Shown here: positions 38,592 through 48,329 of the stretch, piece after piece | How the letters are laid out: the number at the start of each line of letters is the position of its first letter | Position numbering within the stretch: position 1 is the first letter of the stretch | Assembly: GCA_018806915.1 (NCBI GenBank) | Contig: JAGKQI010000010.1 | Span: forward strand, 186,001-250,000 | Direction: 5' to 3' | Source of the DNA: Phytophthora colocasiae | Lineage: Eukaryota; Oomycota; Peronosporomycetes; Peronosporales; Peronosporaceae | DNA: 64,000 bases | Made by a program: the position numbers and the translations under genes | Notes under the pieces: model-generated | Databases searched by the model: none | Told to the model about the DNA's origin: nothing | The model's input: the letters and a program-made list of their open reading frames with translations, nothing else

Positions 38592-40101
38592 TATTCCGCT
38601 TACAGCGGTGAGCACCCCGAGCGGTATGCTCTGGGAGTGGCTCGTCATGCCCCAAGGGCTGTCGAATGCGCCTGCAACGTTCAATCGTCTAGTGACGCAG
38701 TTGTTCAGGCCCCTACGGGCATTCGCACAGACGTACTTTGACGATGTGTTCGTCCACAGTCGTGCTGAGCACGGGAAGACTGATGTCGAGGTACACGTGG
38801 AACACGTGAGAGCAGTGCTCGAGTGCATGCGCACCAACAAGTTGTACGCCAACGCGGACAAGTGCGTCTTTGGCGCGGAAGAAATCCCTTTCCTAGGGTG
38901 CTTCATTGGGAAGCATGGCCTTCGTGCTGATCCAGCAAAAGTCAAGGCCATTATGGACTGGCCGGTTCCCTTGAACCAGAAGGACTTGCGTAAGTGGCTG
39001 GGCTTGGCCAACTACTTGCACAAGTACAGCGATAACTACGCTGAGTTGGCTCGGCCACTGTCGGATCTCCTTAAGAAGGATGCCGAATGGGTATGGCGTG
39101 CTGAGCACGAGAGTGCGTTCACTCGTATCAAGGATAGCCTGCTTCAGGCACCGATACTGGCGTTGCCAGACCCCGATCGTCCGTTCATCGTCGTCTGTGA
39201 CGCCTCGGACTTTGCCATCGGCAGTGCTTTGCTACAAGCGGACGCCGACGGGCGCGAACGCGTCATTGCGTTTGAGTCTCGGCAGCTCAAGGCTGCTGAG
39301 AAGAACTATCCAGTTCATGACAAGGAGCTACTTGCGATGAAGTACGCTCTCGTCAAATTCAGGGTTCACCTGCTCGGCTCCAAGCCGTTTGTGATCTACA
39401 CGGATCATGCGTCACTACGCACAGCGACGCAGTCGCCTCACCTCTCGCAGAGGATGGCCCGATGGCTCTCCTTCTTTGCGGAGTATAACTTCGAGGTGAA
39501 GTACAAGCCTGGAAGGCAGAACGTCCTCGCTGACGCGTTATCACGTCGCCCGGACTATGAGTTATCTCATGTCACCTCGGTGACGTCGTCCGTGACGGAC
39601 ATGGTTCGAGCAGCGTACGCTCAGGACGACTCTTGTGTCGCGCTGCTTCAAGCTCTAGGGAGCGATGAGTTTAAGGACTCAAAGGTGACTCTGTCACGAC
39701 GCCTAAAGGCGAGACTCCAACGCTATAGCCTGGGAGGCGGTCTGCTGTACTACAGCACGGGTCAGGATGACCCACCACGTGTGGTGGTTCCTCACGATGA
39801 GGACCTGAAGTATCGTATCCTCTATGAGGCCCACGACACGCCCACAAGCGGCCACCTCGGTCGCGAGAAGACCTACGGCTCGGTGAGCTCCATGTACTGG
39901 TGGCCGAAGATGTACAAGTGGGTCAGCACATATGTGCACACGTGCGAGACGTGTCAGCGGGTTAAACCCTCGCCGCATGCGGCAGCGCCTTTGGCGAGCT
40001 TGCCTGTACCCTCTGGGTGTTGGCAGTCCATGAGTATGGACTTCGTGTTTGGCCTGCCGAAGGATTACGGCAGGCAACACGGGCGTTGTGGTCTTCGTTG
40101 A
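38500..40101 (+). CDS. Gypsy C pol: RT, RNase H and integrase zinc domain
   Basis: RT motif A (MYSALDLVDGYYQLLM), motif B (PQGLSNAPATFNRL), catalytic YFDDVFVHS, a single RNase H with all key residues (VVCDASDFAIGSALL, HDKELLAMKYAL, VIYTDHASL, NVLADALSRRP), and the integrase HHCC (HDTPTSGHLG, CETCQRVKPS). The integrase core begins with SMDFVFGLP, then the frame fails at about 40070. The open frame extends upstream to 38326 but is unrelated sequence before about 38500. Confidence 0.85.
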   Translation: MFFQNNMVGCTMYSALDLVDGYYQLLMRASDIPLTAVSTPSGMLWEWLVMPQGLSNAPATFNRLVTQLFRPLRAFAQTYFDDVFVHSRAEHGKTDVEVHVEHVRAVLECMRTNKLYANADKCVFGAEEIPFLGCFIGKHGLRADPAKVKAIMDWPVPLNQKDLRKWLGLANYLHKYSDNYAELARPLSDLLKKDAEWVWRAEHESAFTRIKDSLLQAPILALPDPDRPFIVVCDASDFAIGSALLQADADGRERVIAFESRQLKAAEKNYPVHDKELLAMKYALVKFRVHLLGSKPFVIYTDHASLRTATQSPHLSQRMARWLSFFAEYNFEVKYKPGRQNVLADALSRRPDYELSHVTSVTSSVTDMVRAAYAQDDSCVALLQALGSDEFKDSKVTLSRRLKARLQRYSLGGGLLYYSTGQDDPPRVVVPHDEDLKYRILYEAHDTPTSGHLGREKTYGSVSSMYWWPKMYKWVSTYVHTCETCQRVKPSPHAAAPLASLPVPSGCWQSMSMDFVFGLPKDYGRQHGRCGLR

Positions 40102-41560
40102 CCGTCTGAGCAAGATGGCTCACCTAGCGGCTGTGCCGGACACCGTCGATGGCGCTGGTACAGCGACGATCTTTATCGATCGGGTCTTCCGTCAGCATGG
40201 GCTGCCAGAGACCATTGTCTCGGATCGAGACCCCCGTTTCACGGGTCACTTCTGGACGTCCGTCTTCAAAGTGCTTGGCACTCGACTGGACATGTCCACG
40301 GCGGATCATCCGCAGACCGACGGTCAGACTGAACGCGTGAACCGCGTCCTAGAGGACATCCTCCGCAGCGTATGCGCTGAAACGCCGAAGCTTTGGAGCG
40401 CTATGCTCCCTCTCGTTGAGTTCTCAATGAACAACGCGGTGCATGCCTCGACAGGCTTCACCCCGTTCTACGTGAACGGCCTTGCGCATCCGCGCGTCCC
40501 GCTCACTCCGCCACGCGGTAGCCTTGGGCTTGGTGGGGGAGAGGCTGTGCCGTCGCTCGACTCCGAGCTTGCTGATGTCAGCCCCTTGCCGTTCGCAAGC
40601 AGAGTCGATGACTTCCTCTCGATGAGGCTTAGCGTCTTACGCCGTGTGCGTGACGCAATGGCTGAAAGCCAAGATGTTCAAAGGGAACAAGCTGATGCCA
40701 AAGGCAGAAGCAACATGTGGGAGTTCAAGGTCGGTGACCACGTTTTATTAAACGCTAAGAACCTGCCTACACACGCAGTGTCGGCCGTCTTCAAGACGAA
40801 GTTGCGGCCGCGCTTCATTGGACCGTTCACGGTCGTGGCCAAGAAGGGCCTGGCATACACGCTTGACTTGCCAAAGCGTATGCGAACACATCCTGTGTTC
40901 TACGTGGGCTTGCTTAAGCCATATCGGGACCCTGCTCTTGTGATTTCTGAGGCGCTGGCGCCGGGTCGGACGAAGGCTGCACGGCAGCAGGTGGCAGAGC
41001 CACAGGTGGTTGCATCCGAACCAACAGGTCTTGTCGATTCGGAGCAACGTGATGCTCGAGGTCATAGACCCGCTGATGCAGCACCAGAGGCGACTCAGAC
41101 CGGTCCCCGCGACTCTAGGTCTCCTCGAGACCAGTCGCTAAGCGATGGGTCGGATGACCGACGTGGTGGTCGTGCTCCTTCACCGAGCCCACGCGGGTCT
41201 GCAAGCAATACAGCGCGTCTACACTCGCAGCGCGAGAACCCATCGACCGCTCGTCCTCCTCCTGCTCTGCTCGATGAGTAAGGTGAGCTTCACTATCACG
41301 TGGATCGCCTGATGGCGCGGCGTCGTCGCCGAGGTCACAACCAGTATCTGGTGAAGTGGCGAGGTTACCCTCACTCACAGAACTCGTGGGAGTTTGAGGT
41401 GCCACTACGGCAGGATTGCCCCGACGTCGTTGACGCGTATGATCGGGCACACCCGGTGTCAGACCGCCCGATGGGGTGCGACGGAGTCGCCGGGTGCCAA
41501 GCACCTCCCACTAAGGTGGGGTCCACAGGGTCGTTGCTGAGCTCAGGCTCTGACCCGTAG
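40075..41560 (+). CDS. Gypsy C integrase core and chromodomain, in-frame stop
   Basis: The frame carries FVDRLSKMAHLAAVP, second Asp in IVSDRDPRF and Glu in DGQTERVNR, then the integrase tail (WEFKVGDHVLLNAKN) and a Ser/Arg/Pro-rich linker. TAA at 41279-41281 stops it. The same frame then continues GELHYHVDRLMARRR, NQYLVKWRGYPHSQNSWE, a chromodomain, to 41560. The stop is most likely a point mutation of a Lys, Glu or Gln codon in this copy. Readthrough is possible but unsupported. Confidence 0.8.
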
Positions 41561-42424
41561 CTGCAATACTTGCAGCGAGCACGTCGGTGCCGTCGACATG
41601 GCATCGAATGCTCAAACTGCAAGTGCAGTAGAGCTACATGCGCCTCGCGCACGTGTTTCAAGGGTCTATGACCCTTTAACAACACTGGCCTATGGCCCGG
41701 AGCTTCGCGATCATGAAGCGAAGATGGTTCGTGATGAACAACCGTCTTAATGACGTTCGGTCTAAGCGACAAGTGGTGATGGAAACGGATTCTATCCGAT
41801 CACCTGACGCTAGAAGCGTTCAATGGGTATGACTATGTCATGAGGCACTGTGGATGCCAGGGATGCCAATGCATTGGACCCCGCATGCTGCATAGCAGTA
41901 GGAGGTAGGTAAGCTCCTCCTGAGCGACAGCTTAGCTGTCTGGTGCTCGTTGTCGTGTCTACGACTGTGCTGAGCACGTGTATTCACAAGACACAGTGTC
42001 TGTGACACATAGTGGCGCTTGCGCCTGCTTCAAGGACAACTTGGGCATCAAGCCCTGCACACAGTGCTCATCCGAGGGTCTCATTAACTGTGAAGCGAGT
42101 GGGCCCCACTGCTGTGTGGTTCGTGGAACCGTTGGTAGCTTGGAAGGCTTGCCCTGTGGATCACTGATCCAGTAGTATCATAGATACGCCACCTGTGGCC
42201 TTCTTTCCATGCCCGTAGAGCCCCTTGACTCGAGCCAGTAGGCTCCTATGCTTGGTAAGCATTGGGCCCAAGTGTGTACCAAGTGGCATCGCGTACGGAG
42301 GCGTGTAACACGCACGAGAGACAGCGCCGTCCGCGCAAGGCAAGGTGCCGTGGCCATCGGCCGATAATCGCGTCGTGTGTTTACACTTTCCGGATACGGT
42401 ATCCGGAATCTTGGAGGGGGAGAG
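41561..42424 (+). other. Gypsy C 3' untranslated region and polypurine tract
   Basis: No coding capacity that I trust. The purine run GGAGGGGGAGAG at 42413-42424 directly precedes the 3' LTR and is the polypurine tract. Confidence 0.7.
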
Positions 42425-42845
42425 TGTAACGGGGATGTTACACGAATGTTTCTCGTTGGTGTGTGACACACGTGGATACATTTATGTGGGTACATAATAG
42501 TGTGTGACACTCATGATACATTTATGTGGGTACATAATGGTGTGGCACACACGAGTAGATACGTAGATGGCCTCAGAGCCTCACGTTGCATTTTGATTAG
42601 GATTTAGTATGTTAGATACTAAATCCGTTACATTTAGGATTAGGGCAATAAAGTCAATAAAAATCAGTTTGCATTTTACATAGTTAGTGTTAGTCCTTTG
42701 TTATAGGGACACCGACTCTGTGAGTCCCGTATTTAGTGGACTACTTGGTTCTTGTATAGAACCGAAGGCTAGTGCCTTGCAAGCAGGACTCTACGAGTCA
42801 ACTAAACTTCCTCTGTGCCGTGCACACCTACGCAGCCCCGCTGCA
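42425..42845 (+). repeat. 3' LTR of element C
   Basis: 421 bp, one difference from the 5' LTR that I could find (GAGCCTCACG here against GAGCTTCACG). Followed by the CCTGG duplication. Confidence 0.92.
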
Positions 42846-43344
42846 CCTGGGGTCTGAGTTGTATTTTCAAGAGCCTGTACTCCTGAAGTCTGCGACGCAA
42901 GAGCCTGTACTCTCACGTTGTACCGGTCTGTTTCGGAAGCATGTGCTCCCGCTGTTGAGAACTGAGACTGCCCACAACCGACATAGAGCGATAACTGATT
43001 GATCTGTCTGTGACGTACTGGATCTGGAGCAGCAGTTTGGCGTCACAGATAGGCAAATTCTGACGCTAGTCCACTGAAATTGTTATCGATGTAGGCCTTA
43101 GCGTCGGCGGGTAGTGCGAGGGGCTTGAAATGCGCTCGATTAGGGTCGAAGTATTGACCCTGAGTTGGTCCCGTGCACCCTTTCTTCGACAAGTAGCGCA
43201 TACACAGCGTCGCAACATGTCGAGCAGCCCGCGAGGTACAGTGCATCGTTTTGCTGTGCGTACGGGGTTTGGTCGTTTCGTCGATGTTCCTCGTTGTTTT
43301 TTCGGTAATTCCTGAGCTGTTTTCTGCTTATGCAATGATATCAC
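42846..43344 (-). pseudogene. DIRS-like retroelement remnant, 5' part
   Basis: The minus-strand continuation of the RT remnant upstream of element C. It holds a frame with SRAARHVATLCMRYLSKKGC and YFDPNRAHFKPLALPADAK, followed, after a stop at 43043, by imperfect coding repeats VQALASQTSG, VQALENTTQTPG and (beyond C) VQAFGNTIQTVQ. The upper border is unclear. The function of this N-terminal region is unknown; it is probably gag-like. Confidence 0.5.
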
Positions 43345-44174
43345 TACGGAACTTCCCGAGTTTGGAGCTGTTCCGGTGGACCAGCATATTGCACGTGGCC
43401 ACGTCGGGTTGTGAGAGCACTGACATCCTTGCTATGAACTCCGCCCCAGTATTGATAAAGCCATAGACAGTGTTGTTGTTCGTGATCGTGTTGCATCAAT
43501 GCACATCCGACCGCAAAGTAGTATCCTATCAGCTTTATTCAACTTCTCCAGATATGCTTCCTTGCTATTGAAGATCCACGGAGTGACTCGCAAGGGATTC
43601 TACTTAGGCTATGCAGCGCTTGTGACGTGGGGAGAAAGGATCTCTAGTTCTCTTCGGCTGGGTTTCATGCTTATTCTCTTTGCTCGAAGTTCGAGCAATC
43701 AGCCTTCTACACGCTGCAGTTCACGTACATTTGATCTTCTCTTTTTGTTTCTGCTTGTATTAAGCAGGAAGTTTATGGTTCTGTTCAGGCTTTTTAGCAG
43801 CCTGCTCCTTCCTCTCGAGACCTCTCAACTACGCCTTTACGCTCTGGGTGCAGAACGGATTGGACGGTGACTACATCGTTGTGCTATTGTTCATGGCAGC
43901 TCCAGTACTCTTAGTACTTCTTTATGGGGCTCATTCGTAACGACACACTATCGGAGGACACTGGGAAAGGAGAAGAACTCGAGCAGGGCAAACCCTAAAG
44001 TGTTACACGTCAATCTCAGTCCACTGGTGTCCATCGTAAGTGAATCGCGGTGGGGTTTTGCTGTAATTTTAGGGCTGCAACTTACCCTCTAGCTGTGGTC
44101 GGTCGTTTCGGGAGCTCCTTTCTTGGCATTTCGACTGGGATGGTACCGAGCGTTCATTGACTTCCTCCTGGTCG
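43345..44174. other. Region upstream of the channel gene
   Basis: No confident gene. A plus-strand hydrophobic stretch (about 43768-43940), preceded by a possible 3' splice site (TGTATTAAGCAG), encodes FLAACSFLSRPLNYAFTLW then further membrane-like residues to a TAA, and could be the last exon of a membrane-protein gene whose other exons were lost to the repeats. I cannot name a family. Confidence 0.3.
44114..44133 (+). promoter_or_regulatory. Possible initiator of the channel gene
   Basis: GCTCCTTTCTTGGCATTTCG, 42 bp before the chosen ATG, partly fits the oomycete initiator plan GCTCATTYYNCAWTTT. The match is imperfect. Confidence 0.3.
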
Positions 44175-47100
44175 ATGCTTCGATCCGAGTCTGCGCGTGA
44201 CGTCGTGGAAGTCGCGGCGGTTGAAGCCGGTCAAGATGAGCAACCGAAGGACGAGGACGGTCGATCTACAGAGGAGAAAGTGTCCTCGAAGCTCTTGAAT
44301 CGACTCAAGACAACGTCGGCCGTCGCGGCTGCTCTTGCTCAAGTCCAAGGAGCTGAAGCTCAAGTGGTGGAGCGACCGAAGCGGAGACGACTGGATCGAC
44401 GACATTCCGGCGGGAACGAGCCACCTGACGAAGCTGAAAAGCTCTCGACCGACCCCGAAGTGACTCCGAACATCTATCGTATGAGCGCGCCCGCAGTTGA
44501 CACTGTGGCTGAAGTTGTGATCAAGCCGATGCGAGGAAATGCGTCACCGAGAGGTCAGTTGAAGCGAGCGACGAGCACCCACCTCGCAGGGATTCGGGAA
44601 CGCCTTAAAGCTAAACAGGCCGAAGCGGCCGGCACAACGACAATCAAGCGGACTGCCAGTACATCAGCGACTCCGACATTTAAACGAACTCCGAGCTCCA
44701 GTACGACGCCGACGTTCCGAGCAGTAGCGAAGGCAGTTGCAGGAACCACAACGTTAACTTCTAGTGGGAATTCGACAGCCGCGTCGAATGAACAAGGGCA
44801 GAGCTACGAGCAGATGATGGCTCGATTCCAATTGAGGCGACTGGAGACCACAGATTCCAATCGAAGTATTGGCCACGAAGCGAAGAAACTCAATCGACGA
44901 AGTACTGCGTATTTGACTCCTGTAGACTCGGAAATGAGTCACCGACGAATGGATGATATCATGAACTCCACTCGTCCGAGGAGTGAGGGCGACCAAATGG
45001 ACGACACTACTGGTCGGGGAGAGGATCGAGATCCTTTAGTCACGTCCCAGTCGAGAGTGGATTCACACGCAGAGGAGAGTCCTCGACGACCAGGAGCTCC
45101 TTCGTTCCAATCCATTGCTAGTATTGCTCCTCCTGCTTCTGCATCCGTCACTCCAGCTCCTCTTGGGTCGGTTAATGGTGTGTTAGGGGGATCTCTTCGG
45201 TCTTTAACGTCAACTGTGAAGAATCCTCAGTCAACAGCTCTAGAACAGGAACCATCACATCCAAAAGAGAAACCAGAACAAGGTCAACCGCAGTCATTAG
45301 CAAGGAGAGATTCGGGACGGATTTCAGCACTGGATCACGCTACTTTTCACAAACTTCCAGCACGTACTGGAAACCGCCCACGCCCACTGCCTCGATTCAA
45401 AAAGCGACTTCGAAATGTCCTTGCAAGACTGAGAACCCCACTGTCTCCATTCTCCAGGACTGCACGTGTGCGGAGTTTCCTGTTACTTATGGCTTTTTGT
45501 GTGCACACACTTGGCTTTCCTTATGAAGAAGCTTTCCATTCTGGTGGACGCAGCTGGTATATCTCCATTGACTCGGCAACTGAAATGATCTTCTTCACAG
45601 ACTTCTTACTGGCATTTAACACGAGTTTCGTCAACAAGCGAGGAGTTCTCGTTGTCTCTAGACGACATATCGCTTGGAACTTTCTCACTGGGTCCTGCTT
45701 CTTTCAATTTATAGCTGCGCTTCCGAACGTCACAGCTGCGATCATCAAGGAAGGAAGCGCTAGTGAAGTGATGCGGAAAGAGGCAGAAGCAGACGCTTTT
45801 CAACGATTCTCACATACGCTACTAGACATTTTCTTTCGCTCCCATCGGATCGTCCACATTTTGAGGCTCCTGCGTGAAGTTGGACAGGTGCGAGACGCTC
45901 GGATCGACAAGTCAGTGCTCGGTTGGTTATTGTACTCCCGTTATTCACATTTACTACGGATTGTATGGATCGTGGGGGCTGTTATGCTCATTGCCCATTG
46001 TGTTGCGTGCTGCTGGAGACTATTGCTCCTTGACTCGGCAGCCGTTGACCCTTCTTTAGTGATGGATAAAACTTGTGGAGCAAGAATTGACGCTACAGTC
46101 GAGTTTGAAGTGTACGCCGAATGCTTTTACGTCGCGATGCAGATGCTCCAAGGTCAAAGTCTCACGACGCACTCCACTAGAGAAAACGTTTTCGCATCGT
46201 TTGTGAATCTGCTAGGCTCGATCGTTCTGGCTGTGATCTTCGGTCATGTGGCGATGCTAGTGGCGAATTTTAACGCCAACTCCACTGCTTATCAACGGAA
46301 GATGGAGTCAGTGTTTGCAGGGATGACCAAGATGCAGCTCCCTGCTCCTTTGAGGGAACGAATACACCAATACTACGCTCATTTATGGCGAGAATATGAA
46401 GCTTTGGATGGAGCTCCATTGGAGAGGTTTGCCAAGGAGTTGTCTCACAATCTCACACTGGAGGTTGTGCTGTTTAAGTACATGGAGTTGGCCATGCACG
46501 TTCCTTTCTGGGAGAATTGCTCCCCTGATTTCCAGAAGACATTAGTACTGAGTCTTGACACTCGTGTGTATCTCCCAGACGACTTTATCGTGCGTCGAGG
46601 GGAAGTAGGCGACGAATTCTACATGATCAATCGAGGGTTGTGCGAATTGGTAGCGAGTAACGACACGCAGGAACATGCCACAGAGCCATTAGCGCGAAGA
46701 CGCTCGCAGATGAACGACCACAATGAACTTCGTGGTGACACCTCCACGCTGTACACAACGTCTCACGATGAAACTGTTTATCCGGATCATGACGATCTCG
46801 GTCGTGACTTCCACCATCATAGTCGAGGCACACGGACATCAACTCGAAACGCTCATGTTAGTCCGGAAGGCTTTACGCAGTTGAATGGTTCCGTTAAAAC
46901 ACTGACGCGTGGCCAGGCGTTGGGAGAAATGGCGTTGCTCATGAACTATCAGCGAACAGCCAACGTCCGAGCAATGACGTACGTTGAAATGTGCGTGCTC
47001 AGCCGTACAGCTTTCCAAGCCGTCTTGACTAGGTACCCAGCGGACAGAAAGCATGTGATCTCCCAGATTTTGATCTCGTCTTTAGAGAACAACGAGCGAT

Positions 47101-48173
47101 TCGGTATCCCTTGTCCTCTTACGGCTATGGTACGCTCCGTGTTTGCAGGCGAGATGGATGACGTTGAAAACGGCATTACCCCTCGACGTGCGGCCAAACT
47201 TGTTGCTTCGGCTGTGAATCCGGACGTATACGATGACTCGATCAAGTTCGCATTGAGTGCGAAGCTCAAGGAACAGCTCGTCATCGCTCGCGACCTGGAA
47301 TTTGGCGTGCCTTCCAACCCTGGCGAAGATCCCCAGACTACAAGTAACACAGCCGCAGCTCCACCCCCTCCTCGAAGCAGTCGTAGTCGAAGTAGTAGCG
47401 CTTCAGGGAGTCGAAAGCGAGCGCGTGAGGATGTTCCGAAAGACTGTGGCTGTACGTGCAACTGCAACACCGAACACGAGGTGAAAGCTCCTCTACCGAA
47501 GCCGAAACTGGAGCCAGAGGTTGAATCTCAAGCTCTTAAGCTCGAAACTGCTCAAGCTCAAACGTTGGTACTGCTGCAAGAGCTACAGCGAGAAGTTCAA
47601 GAAACGTTGCAACCTCCATCAAGTAACGGCACCTGCTCGATGGAGGGCCAAAGCCCCGATGCTAGTCTTCAGCGACGAAGATCGATAACTCGCGGCGCCA
47701 GTACTAAGACGGTGACAGCCATACAGCAGCGTCGAATCAGTTTCATCGGTGCGCGATCAACTTCAGCTCCGAACCTTGCGGATCTTTTAGCTGCGAAAGC
47801 AAATCAACCATCCGAAGTGAATGACAACGAAAGTTTAGCAGTTAAAGGTGAACCAAGTCCGAAAGAAGTGCCAAAAGCTGCAGTCACCCCTCCCAGTCCA
47901 ATGCAGCGAGCGAGGACTACCCGGTGGCTCAAGACAACGGAGAATACGCGGCCTTTGCGAGAGCAGAACTCGTTGTCAACTCTGGTTCGACCACGACGTG
48001 GTGGTAGCAGCTCGCAACGGTTTATCCAGCGAGTGACGAACCAATTGGCAAGTTTAACCACGTCGTCCAATTCAACGCCGCAGACTTCGCCCACAAGATA
48101 CGCCGACCAATTGTTCAGGGCCAGCACGAAGGAACCGTACAGAGAAGACAGCAACATATCCGAATACAAGTAG
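44175..48173 (+). CDS. Cyclic-nucleotide-binding, voltage-gated-type ion channel
   Basis: 1332 aa from the first ATG (MLRSESARDVVEV); the frame is open a few codons further back. The first 425 residues or so are Ser/Thr/basic and low in structure. The channel core (about 430-690) has S1 (SFLLLMAFCVHTLGF), S2/S3 (FFTDFLLAFNTSF), an Arg-bearing S4-like segment (SHRIVHILRLLREVGQVR), S5 (VWIVGAVMLIAHCVACCW), the pore loop (FYVAMQMLQGQSLTTHS) and S6. A C-linker and a cNMP domain follow (about 775-960), with the cassette LGEMALLMNYQRTANVRA. The pore lacks the potassium filter GYG. The cNMP domain is split by a polar insert of about 75 residues. The C-terminal 370 residues are Ser/Pro/basic with a Cys cluster (DCGCTCNCN). 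A plasma-membrane cation channel gated or tuned by cAMP/cGMP is likely. Confidence 0.88.
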   Translation: MLRSESARDVVEVAAVEAGQDEQPKDEDGRSTEEKVSSKLLNRLKTTSAVAAALAQVQGAEAQVVERPKRRRLDRRHSGGNEPPDEAEKLSTDPEVTPNIYRMSAPAVDTVAEVVIKPMRGNASPRGQLKRATSTHLAGIRERLKAKQAEAAGTTTIKRTASTSATPTFKRTPSSSTTPTFRAVAKAVAGTTTLTSSGNSTAASNEQGQSYEQMMARFQLRRLETTDSNRSIGHEAKKLNRRSTAYLTPVDSEMSHRRMDDIMNSTRPRSEGDQMDDTTGRGEDRDPLVTSQSRVDSHAEESPRRPGAPSFQSIASIAPPASASVTPAPLGSVNGVLGGSLRSLTSTVKNPQSTALEQEPSHPKEKPEQGQPQSLARRDSGRISALDHATFHKLPARTGNRPRPLPRFKKRLRNVLARLRTPLSPFSRTARVRSFLLLMAFCVHTLGFPYEEAFHSGGRSWYISIDSATEMIFFTDFLLAFNTSFVNKRGVLVVSRRHIAWNFLTGSCFFQFIAALPNVTAAIIKEGSASEVMRKEAEADAFQRFSHTLLDIFFRSHRIVHILRLLREVGQVRDARIDKSVLGWLLYSRYSHLLRIVWIVGAVMLIAHCVACCWRLLLLDSAAVDPSLVMDKTCGARIDATVEFEVYAECFYVAMQMLQGQSLTTHSTRENVFASFVNLLGSIVLAVIFGHVAMLVANFNANSTAYQRKMESVFAGMTKMQLPAPLRERIHQYYAHLWREYEALDGAPLERFAKELSHNLTLEVVLFKYMELAMHVPFWENCSPDFQKTLVLSLDTRVYLPDDFIVRRGEVGDEFYMINRGLCELVASNDTQEHATEPLARRRSQMNDHNELRGDTSTLYTTSHDETVYPDHDDLGRDFHHHSRGTRTSTRNAHVSPEGFTQLNGSVKTLTRGQALGEMALLMNYQRTANVRAMTYVEMCVLSRTAFQAVLTRYPADRKHVISQILISSLENNERFGIPCPLTAMVRSVFAGEMDDVENGITPRRAAKLVASAVNPDVYDDSIKFALSAKLKEQLVIARDLEFGVPSNPGEDPQTTSNTAAAPPPPRSSRSRSSSASGSRKRAREDVPKDCGCTCNCNTEHEVKAPLPKPKLEPEVESQALKLETAQAQTLVLLQELQREVQETLQPPSSNGTCSMEGQSPDASLQRRRSITRGASTKTVTAIQQRRISFIGARSTSAPNLADLLAAKANQPSEVNDNESLAVKGEPSPKEVPKAAVTPPSPMQRARTTRWLKTTENTRPLREQNSLSTLVRPRRGGSSSQRFIQRVTNQLASLTTSSNSTPQTSPTRYADQLFRASTKEPYREDSNISEYK

Positions 48174-48329
48174 TAGTAGTTGATGGTTTCCGGGAAAAAA
48201 AATCATTACCATGGGATAAATACCTTACTTTATTATCAAAACTAGACTGCAGGTTGCACGATAGATAGATAATGGGAAGCTCTACAGCTTTACAACACTA
48301 ACCACCCGCTCGCCGTATTTTTTTCTCGT
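48174..48329. other. Convergent 3' spacer
   Basis: 156 bp between the convergent stops of the channel and the kinase. It is A/T-rich with a run of A, so it probably holds both 3' ends. Nothing else is seen. Confidence 0.4.

Larger units (their letters stand above)
35260..42845 (+). mobile_element. Ty3/Gypsy LTR retrotransposon C (complete, 7.6 kb)
   Basis: A rightward element with two 421-bp LTRs (35260-35680 and 42425-42845) that differ at a single position I could find (near 35410/42575), flanked by CCTGG duplications (35255-35259 and 42846-42850). Removing it rejoins the DIRS-like frame (TTQTPG then VQAFGNT). Order: LTR, primer-binding site, gag, protease, tandem-repeat linker, RT, one RNase H, integrase, chromodomain, polypurine tract, LTR. 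Unlike A and B it has one zinc knuckle, one RNase H and no antisense ORF. Young by LTR identity, yet gag and pol contain several frameshifts and one stop. Confidence 0.93.

Noticed and set aside
41279..41281. Programmed stop readthrough between integrase and chromodomain of C
   Set aside because: A point mutation in a copy with many other lesions is simpler. No readthrough context or structure noticed.
43499..43870. 123-codon hydrophobic frame upstream of the channel gene
   Set aside because: The more plausible coding sequence here is in another frame after a possible splice site. Not enough to call a gene.
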